A DNA stretch of 64,000 nt from Roseospira marina. Its GTDB lineage: Bacteria > Pseudomonadota > Alphaproteobacteria > Rhodospirillales > Rhodospirillaceae. Shown piece after piece: positions 17,611 to 25,424 of this stretch. Position 1 is the stretch's first letter; each line of letters starts with the position of its first letter. Under the pieces are notes generated by a model, which worked only from the letters and a program-made list of their open reading frames with translations, made no database searches and had not been told where the DNA came from. The DNA lies in NCBI RefSeq assembly GCF_014197855.1, contig NZ_JACIGJ010000003.1, positions 1-64,000 on the forward strand, read 5' to 3'. Made by a program: the position numbers and the translations under genes.

Positions 17611-19284
17611 TTACGCCGTCACGAAGTTGCTGGCGTCCATGTCGTCGACGTTAACACCCACGACTTCCAGGATGCCATCGGTGTCCGCAAATGCGGCGGT
17701 GCCGTCGTTCTTAACGACGTACATGTTGCCGCCATAGTCGAACGCCGTGAAGCCGTCGTTGGCACCGGTGGCGGTGAGAGCCACCGCAGCCGCAGCCGCA
17801 TCTTCCAGAGTGGCTTCCCCAGCAATGTTCGACAGCTGCGTGTTGGTGAGCTGGATGTAGCCATCGCCAGCGGCGAGGCCGGCGAGGTCCAGCACGTCCT
17901 CGGCCGCGTTGAAGTCCTTGATCGAGATCATCGTGTCCGCGAGGGCATCAATGTCCGCATTCGCCAGCGCATTCACGTCAACGGTGTCGTCACCGGCACC
18001 GAGGGTCAGCGACACGGCCTTGGTGTTGTCGCCATTCGCAATCACGAAGGTGTCGTTACCGGCACCCAGGTCCGCCGTCAGCTCCGTCAGACCGGCGACA
18101 TCGGTGATGGCGTCGGCGCCGCTGCCGCCCGTCACGCTGGTGATGTTCGCCAGCAGGGTCACGGTCATATCGCCGGTGGAGCCACCCATGTTGAGGGTCT
18201 CAAGCGAGCCACCGACCACGGTCAGCGCGGTGTCTTCCGACAGGCTGATGTTGGCGGTTTCGGTGGTGGCGGTGGCCGTCACGGTGACGGTGGCAGCCGC
18301 CTCACCCGAGGCGTTGACGGTCTCCACGGAGGCGTTGGTTTCGGCGAACGTGAAGGCATTCACGTTGGTGCCGTCGGCCACGGCCGTCAGGGCGGAGACG
18401 TCCTTGGCACCGGTCACGGCCAGCGCGCCGGCGGCCGTCGTGTTTGCCGTCACGGTCGTGCCTTCCGCCACGGTCACGGCGGCAGCCGCCGTCATGCCGT
18501 TGCCTTCGACGGTGAAGTTCCGGACCGACGTGCCGGAGATGTCGATGGCCGCCTGACCGTCGGCGTCGGCCTGATTGATGACCACGGTCTCGACGTTCGA
18601 GAACTGACCCAGCTGCGCGGCGGTCACGTCGGCATCGGCCAGGATGTTGGCCTTGTCCGTGCCGTTCAGGCCGTCGATCGTGTCGAAGTTGTTCAGCGTC
18701 GCGCCCGTCCCGATGATCACGTTGAACGTGTCGTTCCCGGCCGTGCCGACGATCTCTTCACCAACGGCGGTGGTCAGCGTGAAGGTCTCGCCGGTCGCGT
18801 TGTTCTGCTGCGGCGTGATCGTCTGACCGCCGGTCGTCTGGGCGGCGCGGCCCTCGTACTGGCCGTACAGGACATAGTGCTGGTAGGCCGAGTCGAAGTC
18901 ACCGTTGTCCACGGCGGTCTGCACGTCTTCGTTGTTCGCCAGGTACGTCTCGGCGTCGAAGTCCTCAACACGCGGGATCGAGGCGTTCGGCGAGCGACCC
19001 TCGCTCAGGCCAAGTGTCAGGAAGTGCGTGAACGGGTTCACGCCGGCCAGCAGCACGTCCGGGTTGGCATCCAGGTAGGCGGAGGTGTCAAAGGTCGCGT
19101 TCGGGTCGCGATCCTCAAGCCAGCCGAAGGTGTTGTAGTGGTACTCGGCCAGGTCGGCGTTGGTGACCTCGCCATCGCCGTTGTAGTCGGTGGTCAGACC
19201 GGCACCGAAAGTGCCGAGCACGATCGCATCGCGGACGTCCTGATTGTTCGCCAGGTAGTATTCCGCGTTAAACGTCATGGACAT
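17611..19284 (-). CDS. Acidic RTX/S-layer-like surface protein with N-terminal repeats and an EF-hand loop
   Basis: A 557-residue, very acidic, cysteine-free, Ala/Thr/Asn/Asp-rich protein without a Sec signal peptide. The N-terminus holds three copies of an alphaproteobacterial repeat (about 5-62, 65-99 and 109-146) with YLANNxDV and GxxEGRxPN blocks. The first copy contains an EF-hand/dockerin-like loop, DYNGDGEVTNAD at 33-44. The central part is beta-rich, and RTX-like nonapeptides appear as GTAGNDTF, GGSGADAI, LGAGNDTF and LGAGDDTV. Composition, lack of a signal peptide and the C-terminal pattern suggest type I secretion and surface assembly, as for RsaA-type S-layers; no ABC exporter is in the window. 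The start has an AGAGAGG site upstream. Confidence 0.8.
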   Translation of the reverse strand: MSMTFNAEYYLANNQDVRDAIVLGTFGAGLTTDYNGDGEVTNADLAEYHYNTFGWLEDRDPNATFDTSAYLDANPDVLLAGVNPFTHFLTLGLSEGRSPNASIPRVEDFDAETYLANNEDVQTAVDNGDFDSAYQHYVLYGQYEGRAAQTTGGQTITPQQNNATGETFTLTTAVGEEIVGTAGNDTFNVIIGTGATLNNFDTIDGLNGTDKANILADADVTAAQLGQFSNVETVVINQADADGQAAIDISGTSVRNFTVEGNGMTAAAAVTVAEGTTVTANTTAAGALAVTGAKDVSALTAVADGTNVNAFTFAETNASVETVNASGEAAATVTVTATATTETANISLSEDTALTVVGGSLETLNMGGSTGDMTVTLLANITSVTGGSGADAITDVAGLTELTADLGAGNDTFVIANGDNTKAVSLTLGAGDDTVDVNALANADIDALADTMISIKDFNAAEDVLDLAGLAAGDGYIQLTNTQLSNIAGEATLEDAAAAAVALTATGANDGFTAFDYGGNMYVVKNDGTAAFADTDGILEVVGVNVDDMDASNFVTA

Positions 19285-19371
19285 GAGTGTGCCTCTCTCT
19301 TGCTGGATGAAGCTTGGGTGCCGATCGATCGGCTTTCCGTGAGAGGAAAGCCCGGAAAGCGGGCTTGGCCG

Positions 19372-19407
19372 CTCCCACGGCGGTCGGACGCGCGGCCGCC
19401 GTGGGAG
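19372..19407 (-). promoter_or_regulatory. 12-bp perfect hairpin in the S-layer-like gene's leader
   Basis: CTCCCACGGCGG at 19372-19383 pairs with CCGCCGTGGGAG at 19396-19407 across a 12-base loop. A second, shorter stem (CCGGC with GCCGG) lies just upstream in the transcript, near 19414-19436. Together they would fold the 5' half of the roughly 175-base leader while leaving the ribosome site at about 19290-19296 free. Leaders of this kind often stabilise abundant surface-protein mRNAs; the function here is inferred. Confidence 0.6.
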
Positions 19408-19466
19408 GGGTCAGGCCGGCTCTTTAAAAAGGCCGGTGGGGTCGACGTATGATCCGTGTGTACAGC

Positions 19467-19495
19467 ATCTTTTATACGTCCCTATCGGCTGTCAA
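19467..19495 (-). promoter_or_regulatory. Candidate sigma70-type promoter of the S-layer-like gene
   Basis: On the minus strand a consensus -35 hexamer TTGACA (19495-19490) is followed, after 17 bp, by AAAGAT (19472-19467) as a weak -10. Transcription would begin near 19460, giving a leader of about 175 bases. The -35 and spacing are good and the -10 is poor. Confidence 0.4.
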
Positions 19496-19531
19496 GGGGC
19501 TGTGCGATGCCATTTCGTCGATGTCGTCGGC

Positions 19532-19831
19532 TCACGAGCCCTCCGACCCATGGGCCGACGCGGCGGCGGTCTGCGATATCTGCGCGCCCAGGGCCTGGAG
19601 CATGTCGCCGGTGACCTTCGGCCCCAAGATCGACGCCAGGAATGCCGCCTCGGCGTTGACCAGGGCGTCCACAAAGTCGGCGGTTGTCAGATTGGCGGCC
19701 TGGGCCTGCTTGGCGAGATCATTCAACGACGGCGTCACGAAGTTCCGGGCGAACCCGTCCGACGCGGGCGTGGAGCCCAGCGGAACATCGCTGGAGAGGG
19801 AAGAACCGGTCTGGGACGTGCCGGCGGACAT
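19532..19831 (-). CDS. Small protein of unknown function upstream of the S-layer-like gene
   Basis: A 99-residue protein. The first 35 residues are Ser/Thr/Gly-rich and probably disordered. The rest is predicted mainly helical (LNDLAKQAQAANLTTADFVDALVNAEAAFLASILGPKV). It has no cysteine, signal peptide or membrane segment. The ATG at 19831 has a strong AAGGAAAG site upstream and a candidate promoter about 50 bp away. It is transcribed toward the S-layer-like gene, 247 bp ahead of it. I do not recognise a family. A role in secretion or regulation of the neighbour is only a contextual guess. Confidence 0.6.
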   Translation of the reverse strand: MSAGTSQTGSSLSSDVPLGSTPASDGFARNFVTPSLNDLAKQAQAANLTTADFVDALVNAEAAFLASILGPKVTGDMLQALGAQISQTAAASAHGSEGS

Positions 19832-20276
19832 CGCGAGCCTTTCCTTACGAACGCGGACGCGCTCCAAAGCGCGGTCCAGTAACTACTATACTTCACCGCC
19901 TACCGCAATACTTGACCGCCAGGGAGGGTGCGAAACGAGGCGACCGTGAAACGCGCGGGCCAAACCCGGAGCCAACCTCGGATGCGGTCATCGGATCGGA
20001 GTGCGGCATGATCGAGGCTGTGGACCACCCCGCCGCCGCGCCGGTCAGCGCGGCACCAAGTCCATCACTCAGACTTTACTGCCCGGGGCCTCTCCCTACT
20101 CAGCTTCAGACATTTGATCAAGGGGTCCCGCCAGGATCCGACCGGACCACCCGAAAAACGCGGTGGGCCTGTTGCCGAAAGGCCGCAACCCGGCCGGGTC
20201 AGACCGTGCGCGACCGAGGTGTATAGTAACCACAATACCCCCGCGCCTTCAAGGGGAGTCACGCGGGCAAGAGGAG
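19832..20276. other. 445-bp spacer between the 99-residue gene and tusA
   Basis: No gene is supported. Next to the 99-residue gene it holds that gene's promoter and a 13-bp direct repeat (19888-19920). Next to tusA it holds a repeat that duplicates the tusA stop region (20255-20267). The middle part has a TTGATCAA palindrome at 20113-20120 and no other structure I can interpret. Confidence 0.4.
19880..19908 (-). promoter_or_regulatory. Candidate promoter with paired 13-bp direct repeats
   Basis: On the minus strand TTGCGG (19908-19903) and TAGTTA (19885-19880) are 17 bp apart, placing the transcript start about 40 bases before the ATG at 19831. Two copies of GGCGGTNAAGTAT (19920-19908 and 19900-19888) lie exactly 20 bp apart. 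One ends at the -35 and the other fills the spacer. That is two helical turns, the geometry of a regulator binding site. Confidence 0.4.
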
Positions 20277-20285
20277 TCACGCGGG
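20255..20285 (-). repeat. 13-bp direct repeat carrying the tusA stop codon
   Basis: GGAGTCACGCGGG (plus-strand reading) occurs at 20255-20267 and 20273-20285, 18 bp apart. The second copy contains the tusA stop codon (20277-20279). The first copy is therefore a downstream duplicate of the gene's end. Confidence 0.8.
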
Positions 20286-20567
20286 GCCCCGGCGCAGCCA
20301 GTGGCGGAACACACCGGCCTCCGGCTCGGCCTGCTGGGCCTCCAGCATGGCCGCGCCCGCCGCGCAGAACTGCCGGAAGTCCTCCAGGCTCGCCGGGTCG
20401 CTCGCCTCGACGGCCAGGACCTGCCCGGGGGCCAGCGCGTTCAACGCCTTGCGGGCGCGCAGCACCGGCAGCGGGCACCGCAGGTCCCGGGCGTCCAGCG
20501 TCGCATCGGCGGCGGGCGGATCGGTCGGGGGCGGCGGCGGCGTTTGGGGCGAGGATGGCGTGGTCAT
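20277..20567 (-). CDS. tusA: TusA-family sulfur-carrier protein
   Basis: A 96-residue protein with the TusA/SirA fold. After a Pro/Thr-rich N-terminal tail of about 22 residues comes LDARDLRCPLPVLRARKAL, whose CPxP cysteine (Cys31) carries persulfide sulfur for tRNA thiolation, molybdenum cofactor or sulfur-oxidation pathways. The rest (LAPGQVLAVEASDPASLEDFRQF) matches the family. The start at 20567 has a GAGAGGGG site upstream. It is divergent from a rhodanese 175 bp away, which could supply the sulfur. The specific TusA subfamily is uncertain. Confidence 0.85.
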   Translation of the reverse strand: MTTPSSPQTPPPPPTDPPAADATLDARDLRCPLPVLRARKALNALAPGQVLAVEASDPASLEDFRQFCAAGAAMLEAQQAEPEAGVFRHWLRRGPA

Positions 20568-20742
20568 GGGCGAACCCCCTCTCGGGACCGTCCGGCGATC
20601 GGGCCCGGGTCCGTGCGGTGGCGTCTTGCAGCGTCATACCACAGCCCACATTTGTGACGACAGAACCAATACGCCGGGGCGGGTGACGCCTGTGCCGCCG
20701 GCCCGTCGTCCCCGATTCGAGCCCCCGGCCGGAGCCTCCCCG

Positions 20743-21147
20743 ATGATGCGCACCCCCTTCGACGCCGACACCCTGGCCCGCGCCCGTGATCGCGTGCACC
20801 TCGTGGACGCCGCAACGGCGCTCGACTGGTACACGCAAAAGTGTGCCACCGTCGTGGACGTTCGCGAGGACCATGAGTACGCCCGCGGCCACATCCCCGG
20901 CGCCACGAATCGCCCGCTGTCGGCGTTCGATCCGCAGGCGCTGCCCCCCGTGCCGGAGGGCGGCCGGCTGGTTCTGCATTGCGCCATCGGCGTGCGGTGC
21001 GAGCACGCGGCGATGGCCCTCATGCAGGCGGGGCACCCCGGGCCGATCCACCGAATCGAGGGCGGTCTGGCGGCGTGGCAGGCGGCGGGCGGCCCCATCG
21101 AGGCGGACGCCGGGAGCTCGCCTCCCCCTGTGAAGAACCCGCGCTAG
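20743..21147 (+). CDS. Single-domain rhodanese-like sulfurtransferase
   Basis: A 134-residue cytoplasmic rhodanese. The domain contains VVDVREDHEYARGHIPGATN, the active-site loop HCAIGVRCEHAA with the persulfide cysteine as the first Cys, and the C-terminal IEGGLAAWQAAGGP. The six-residue loop is typical for small rhodaneses. The ATG at 20743 follows a GGAG site at 20731-20734 (a second in-frame ATG follows directly). Divergent pairing with tusA suggests both belong to sulfur relay. Confidence 0.87.
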   Translation: MMRTPFDADTLARARDRVHLVDAATALDWYTQKCATVVDVREDHEYARGHIPGATNRPLSAFDPQALPPVPEGGRLVLHCAIGVRCEHAAMALMQAGHPGPIHRIEGGLAAWQAAGGPIEADAGSSPPPVKNPR

Positions 21148-21398
21148 CGTTCGGAAGCGACGCGGTTTCCACGACTCGGACCGAGTCGCGCGTCTCGGCG
21201 TCGACACGCGCCCCCATCGAAGACAATTGCCCTTATCGTTTGGACGGGCGAATATGGCCGGATGAGTCGTGTCAGGGGCGGGACCACCGGACGTGGTGCC
21301 CGCCCCCCGATCCGGAGGCTTCGACCGTCCACGCAGAAGGAGACACCCAAAGTCTCTCGGCGGCGACCCCGGGATCGGACCGGGAGGAAGGACCACCC

Positions 21399-21920
21399 AT
21401 GATGTTCATGACGACGACGCAACGCGAGGATACCGACACGAGCGTGAGCATCAGTCCCGACCACCGCACCTTCTTGGTGGTGGTGGATCAGTCCACGGAA
21501 CTGAGAGCGGCCCTGCGGTACGCGTGTCGGCGCGCCACCGCCACCGGCGGCCATGTCGCCCTGCTCCACGTCAGCCATCCGACGGAATTCGAGCACTGGA
21601 TGTTCGTCGGCAAGCGCATGCGCGACGAGGCCCGCGAGGACGCCGAGGAGGTGCTGCAGCGCACGGCGTCGCTGGTCGGCCGCATGACCGGGCGCATGCC
21701 GGCCCTGTTCGTCCGCGAGGGCGAGCCGACCGAACAGCTTCTCGACCTGCTGAGCGAGGAGCCCAACATCTCCGTGGTCGTGTTGGCCGCCGGGGTTGGC
21801 GGCGACGGACCGGGACCGCTTGTGACGGCCCTGACCGGCAAGCATGCCGCCCGCTTGCGCGTGCCCCTGACCATCGTGCCGGGGCACCTGTCGGACGACG
21901 AGATCGACGCGATGGCGTAA
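21399..21920 (+). CDS. Universal stress protein (UspA family)
   Basis: A 173-residue protein with one Usp domain: beta strand HRTFLVVVDQSTELRAAL, HVALLHVSHP, a long helix with charged heptads (about 70-100), then ISVVVLAAGVGGDGPG and the closing VPLTIVPG strand. The ATP-binding GxxG-9x-G(S/T) motif is only partly kept, so ATP binding is uncertain. An excellent GGGAGGAAGGA ribosome site lies at 21382-21392. It has a 250-bp upstream region of its own and converges with the uracil-DNA glycosylase gene. Confidence 0.87.
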   Translation: MMFMTTTQREDTDTSVSISPDHRTFLVVVDQSTELRAALRYACRRATATGGHVALLHVSHPTEFEHWMFVGKRMRDEAREDAEEVLQRTASLVGRMTGRMPALFVREGEPTEQLLDLLSEEPNISVVVLAAGVGGDGPGPLVTALTGKHAARLRVPLTIVPGHLSDDEIDAMA

Positions 21921-21972
21921 CCGCCCCCCTCGGTCCCGTCTGGGCACCGTTGGGTCCAGCCCGACCGCCCGG

Positions 21973-22854
21973 TCAGGCGTCGTCCGTCAGCTTCGCCTTC
22001 ACGGCCAGCAGGTCCCGCCAGGCCAGACGCTTGGCCTCGGGTGTGCGCAGCAGATAGGCTGGGTGGAACGTCGGCATGGCCGGAATGTTATGCGGACCAC
22101 CGGCGGGCCGATGGGTGCGCCACTGGCCGCGCAGCCGCGTGATGCCCTCGGTCGTGCCGAGCAGCGTCGAAGCGGCCAGCCCCCCCACCAGCAGCAGCAC
22201 CCGGGGTGCGATCAACGCCACGTGCCGCTCGATGAACGGGCCGCAGACCGCCACCTCGGCCGGGGTCGGCTTGCGGTTCCCGGGCGGACGCCAGGGCACC
22301 ACGTTGGTGATGTAGGCGGTGGTGCGATCGAAGCCGATCGAACGCAGCATGTCGTCCAGCAGCCGGCCGGAGACCCCGCAGAACGGACGGCCCTGCCGGT
22401 CCTCGTCGGCACCGGGCGCCTCGCCGATCACCATCAGGCGGGCGTCGGCGGCGCCCTCCCCGAACACGGTGTTGGTGGCCGTCACCTTCAGCGGACAGCC
22501 CTCGAAACCCTCCAGCGCGACCCGAAGCGCCTCCAGCGAGGCGGCTCCGGCGGCCACCGCGGCGGCGCCCTCGCGCGCCACCGCCGCCCCAGAGCCGGTC
22601 TCGCGGCTGGCGCCGGATCGCGCAATGGATGCCGGCGCGCGCGGACCGGCCGTGCCGGGTCCCGCCGCGCGTGCGCCGGAGTCCGACGCGGGCTTCGCGC
22701 CCGATCCCGAGCGCCGCGCGACCGCCCGGGCGGCGTCGGCGGCAAACCGGTCGACCGGCGCCTCGCCCACGCACTCATCGACGCCGGCGACCTCGTACCA
22801 GCGCAACAGCGCCACGTCGTCAAGCGGGTCGAACGGGGCCGGGCGATCGGTCAC
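21973..22854 (-). CDS. Family-4-like uracil-DNA glycosylase with altered Fe-S cysteines
   Basis: A 293-residue enzyme of the family that removes uracil from DNA in base-excision repair. Catalytic blocks are intact: [15 protein letters not shown] near 143-157, and HPAYLLR near the C-terminus. Family 4 enzymes bind a [4Fe-4S] cluster with four cysteines. Here the first CxxC has only its second Cys (FEGCPLK), and the position normally in VxCRPPGNR is Trp (VPWRPPGNR). Cluster binding is therefore probably lost. I recall the same replacement in other alphaproteobacteria. Residues about 45-105 are an Ala/Gly/Ser-rich linker. The start is a GTG with GGAG upstream. Confidence 0.87.
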   Translation of the reverse strand: MTDRPAPFDPLDDVALLRWYEVAGVDECVGEAPVDRFAADAARAVARRSGSGAKPASDSGARAAGPGTAGPRAPASIARSGASRETGSGAAVAREGAAAVAAGAASLEALRVALEGFEGCPLKVTATNTVFGEGAADARLMVIGEAPGADEDRQGRPFCGVSGRLLDDMLRSIGFDRTTAYITNVVPWRPPGNRKPTPAEVAVCGPFIERHVALIAPRVLLLVGGLAASTLLGTTEGITRLRGQWRTHRPAGGPHNIPAMPTFHPAYLLRTPEAKRLAWRDLLAVKAKLTDDA

Positions 22855-22916
22855 GGCGGGGCTCCGTGGGGGGAAAGGGGGCGCGTGGGTCTGAAATTGC
22901 GGGTCGGAAATCCCGA

Positions 22917-23585
22917 TTAGAAATCGAGGTCGGCATACTGCGGGGCCGGCCGCAAGCCGGGTTCATGATCGGTCAACAGCGGCCGGAAACACGGGCGGCA
23001 CTTGAGCAGCATGTACCATTCCTTGGCCGCCGGGTGATCGTCCCACGGCACGTCACCGGCGTAATCCACCAACGACAGGTGGGCGCCCGCCATCAGGTCC
23101 GCCAGGGTGGGCCGCGGCCCGGTCAGGAAGCGGTTCGACTGCGTCAGCCAGGCGATATACTCCAGGTGCATATGGATGTTGGTGCGCCCGGCCCGCAGCG
23201 CGCGGGAATCCGGCGCGCCCCCGCCCATGACACGATTGAGCAGTTTCTCGCAGGCCAACGGCTCGGTGACGTCGCGGCGGAACACCTCGCCGAACCAGCA
23301 CACAAGCCGGCGGACCTCGGCGCGCGCGAGCGCATCGGTGCCGAGCAGCGGCGGATCGGCGTGGACCTCGTCCAGGTACTCGCACACGGCGGTCGCGCCC
23401 GCCACGACCGCCCCCGTCGGCTCGACCAGGACAGGCACCTCCCCCGCCGGGTTAAGCGCCAGGAACGCCTCGTCCCGCACCCACGGGGTCACCGGACGCA
23501 ACGAGACGTCCAGGCCTTTTTCACCCAGAACCAGCCGGGCCAGGCGCGCCCCGGGATAGAGCCAGTGATGATACAAAATGCGCAT
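22917..23585 (-). CDS. Glutathione S-transferase family protein
   Basis: A 222-residue protein with an N-terminal thioredoxin-like domain ([27 protein letters not shown], then [12 protein letters not shown] with the cis-Pro, and AVCEYLDE) and a helical C-terminal domain (about 85-215). The catalytic position near the N-terminus is Tyr/His/Trp-rich rather than a clear Ser or Cys, so the class is undetermined. It is probably detoxification or a related thiol reaction. It shares the strand with the glycosylase gene 62 bp downstream. Confidence 0.85.
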   Translation of the reverse strand: MRILYHHWLYPGARLARLVLGEKGLDVSLRPVTPWVRDEAFLALNPAGEVPVLVEPTGAVVAGATAVCEYLDEVHADPPLLGTDALARAEVRRLVCWFGEVFRRDVTEPLACEKLLNRVMGGGAPDSRALRAGRTNIHMHLEYIAWLTQSNRFLTGPRPTLADLMAGAHLSLVDYAGDVPWDDHPAAKEWYMLLKCRPCFRPLLTDHEPGLRPAPQYADLDF

Positions 23586-23672
23586 GGCGCGGAGTGTACG
23601 GGCGGCACGGGCGCGACACCAGCGGCTTGTACCCGCACACGCAGGCCCCGGTGTGACGCAGCCCCCGATCGC

Positions 23673-25424
23673 TTACGCCGCGCCCGGGTCGGTTGGGGGG
23701 CACGCCGTCCCCCCCTCCGGAAGGACGCGGTCCATCGGCAGGCTGACGATGGCGTCCGTCCCCTTGCCCGCGGCGCTGACGATCAGCAGGGTGCCGCCGT
23801 GCGCCTCCGTCAAGCCGCGCGCGATGGCCAGGCCGAGACCGATGCCCTCGGACGAGGCGACCTCGTTCACGCCGTCGCGTTGAAACGGCTCCATGATCGC
23901 CTCGATCCGCTCGGACCCGATGCCCGGCCCGTTGTCGCGCACATACAGGTGCAGCCCCTCGGGACCGGCCCGCACGCCGGTCCGGACCGTGCCACCGGGC
24001 TGGGTATATTTGACGGCATTGCTTAGCAGATTCATGAGGATCTGCGACAGACGGCGGGCGTCCGCCCGCACCATCGGCGTGGATCCGGGCGACGGCTCGA
24101 CCGACAGATCAATGGCGTTTGCACGCGCCCGCACCTGCATGATCTGCACCAGTTCGGTCACCAGAGCCACCGGATCCACGACGTCATCGGACAACGCCAC
24201 CCCGCGCGCCGAGATCACGCTCAAATCCAGAAGCTCGTCGACGACGCCCAGCAAATAACGCCCGCTTTCCTGGATATCCCGGGCGTAATCGGCATACACC
24301 TTGGGAATGCCGGCGCGCAGATCGTCCTCGTGCATGATCGCGGCGAACCCGATGATCGCGTTCAGAGGCGTCCGGATCTCATGGCTCATGTTGGTCAGGA
24401 ACTCGTTCTTGCGGCGATCCGCCGCCTCGGCGGCCACGCGGCTGGCATCAAGCCGCCCAACGATCCGATCGAAGTGACGCACCGTCGCACCCATCAACAG
24501 GCCGGTTACGACCAGGATGCAGGCCCACACAATGCCTTGTCGGGTGGTGTCGGCAAAAATAGCTCCCTGATCGATCCCCGCCGCGACAAACACGGGCAGC
24601 GACTCGAGCCCCCGATACATCACAAGGCCCGACGGTCCCCCCGGGACGAGCGGCGCCCAAAAGGCCTCGCCTCGCGCCTCCGTCAGACGCTCCCGAACGA
24701 CGGCGCCGTCGGCGATCGCGGTCCCGATCCGAACCATCTCGGTCGGCCAGCGCCCGTCCACGACACCGTCATTGCTCCCGAATAGGATGGACATGCCGGG
24801 AACCCGGGCACCCAGATCCGCGAGAATCTGGTCCAGGGACGCACTCGATACCGCCACAACCAGGACGGCCCTCAGCGCGCCCCCCGGCGCCCGCAAACCA
24901 TGGGAAATGGGAACGGCCCACTCCCCGTCCACGCGGCTTCGCACCGGAGGGGCGACGATCGTCAACGGACGGCGCGCGGTCCTGTGGATTTGGAAGTAGG
25001 CCCGGTCCCCGACGTCAAGACCCACGGCGGGACGACCCGGCCGGCTTTCGGCGACGACCACACCGTCCCGATCAATCAGGAGAAGAGTGCGGACGATGGG
25101 CATCGGAAGCGCAGCCGCCTCGAGAGTCTCCGACAGGTCGCCAGAGATCTCCGAGGCCAACACGTACCGGGTGCCCAGGTTGACGAGGAGGGCCTCCATC
25201 CCCCCAAGCGTCGTCTCAAGGTACTGGCCCAAGGCCACCAGCACCGAGTCGAGACTCCGTTTGGCGGTCCGGTAGTCGGACTGCCATGTATGAATGATCG
25301 TCACAACCGCCAGGGCGACAGCCCCCACGAAAACAACGGCCGCCGCGACCCGCACCAGACGCTTCAGACGGCGCGAGTCCGATCCGTGCGTGGACCCATC
25401 GGGCACCTCTCGGCCAGCCACCAT
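23673..25424 (-). CDS. Membrane sensor histidine kinase with periplasmic Cache-like sensor
   Basis: A 583-residue inner-membrane kinase. TM1 spans about 25-44. The periplasmic region (about 45-295) has the dCache-type features IVRTLLLIDRDGVVVAESR and GDRAYFQIHR. TM2 spans about 297-313. A short linker leads to the HisKA motif NEFLTNMSHEIRTPLNAIIGF with His348. The ATPase domain has ILMNLLSNAVKYTQPGG (N box), VRDNGPGIG (G1) and GIGLGLAIARG (G2). There is no receiver domain. No response regulator gene is adjacent, so it is an orphan here. The ligand is unknown. Confidence 0.92.
   Translation of the reverse strand: MVAGREVPDGSTHGSDSRRLKRLVRVAAAVVFVGAVALAVVTIIHTWQSDYRTAKRSLDSVLVALGQYLETTLGGMEALLVNLGTRYVLASEISGDLSETLEAAALPMPIVRTLLLIDRDGVVVAESRPGRPAVGLDVGDRAYFQIHRTARRPLTIVAPPVRSRVDGEWAVPISHGLRAPGGALRAVLVVAVSSASLDQILADLGARVPGMSILFGSNDGVVDGRWPTEMVRIGTAIADGAVVRERLTEARGEAFWAPLVPGGPSGLVMYRGLESLPVFVAAGIDQGAIFADTTRQGIVWACILVVTGLLMGATVRHFDRIVGRLDASRVAAEAADRRKNEFLTNMSHEIRTPLNAIIGFAAIMHEDDLRAGIPKVYADYARDIQESGRYLLGVVDELLDLSVISARGVALSDDVVDPVALVTELVQIMQVRARANAIDLSVEPSPGSTPMVRADARRLSQILMNLLSNAVKYTQPGGTVRTGVRAGPEGLHLYVRDNGPGIGSERIEAIMEPFQRDGVNEVASSEGIGLGLAIARGLTEAHGGTLLIVSAAGKGTDAIVSLPMDRVLPEGGTACPPTDPGAA

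Noticed and set aside
20065-21396. A 443-codon minus-strand frame across the tusA-rhodanese region
   Set aside because: It overlaps both real sulfur-transfer genes in other frames and has no domain content.
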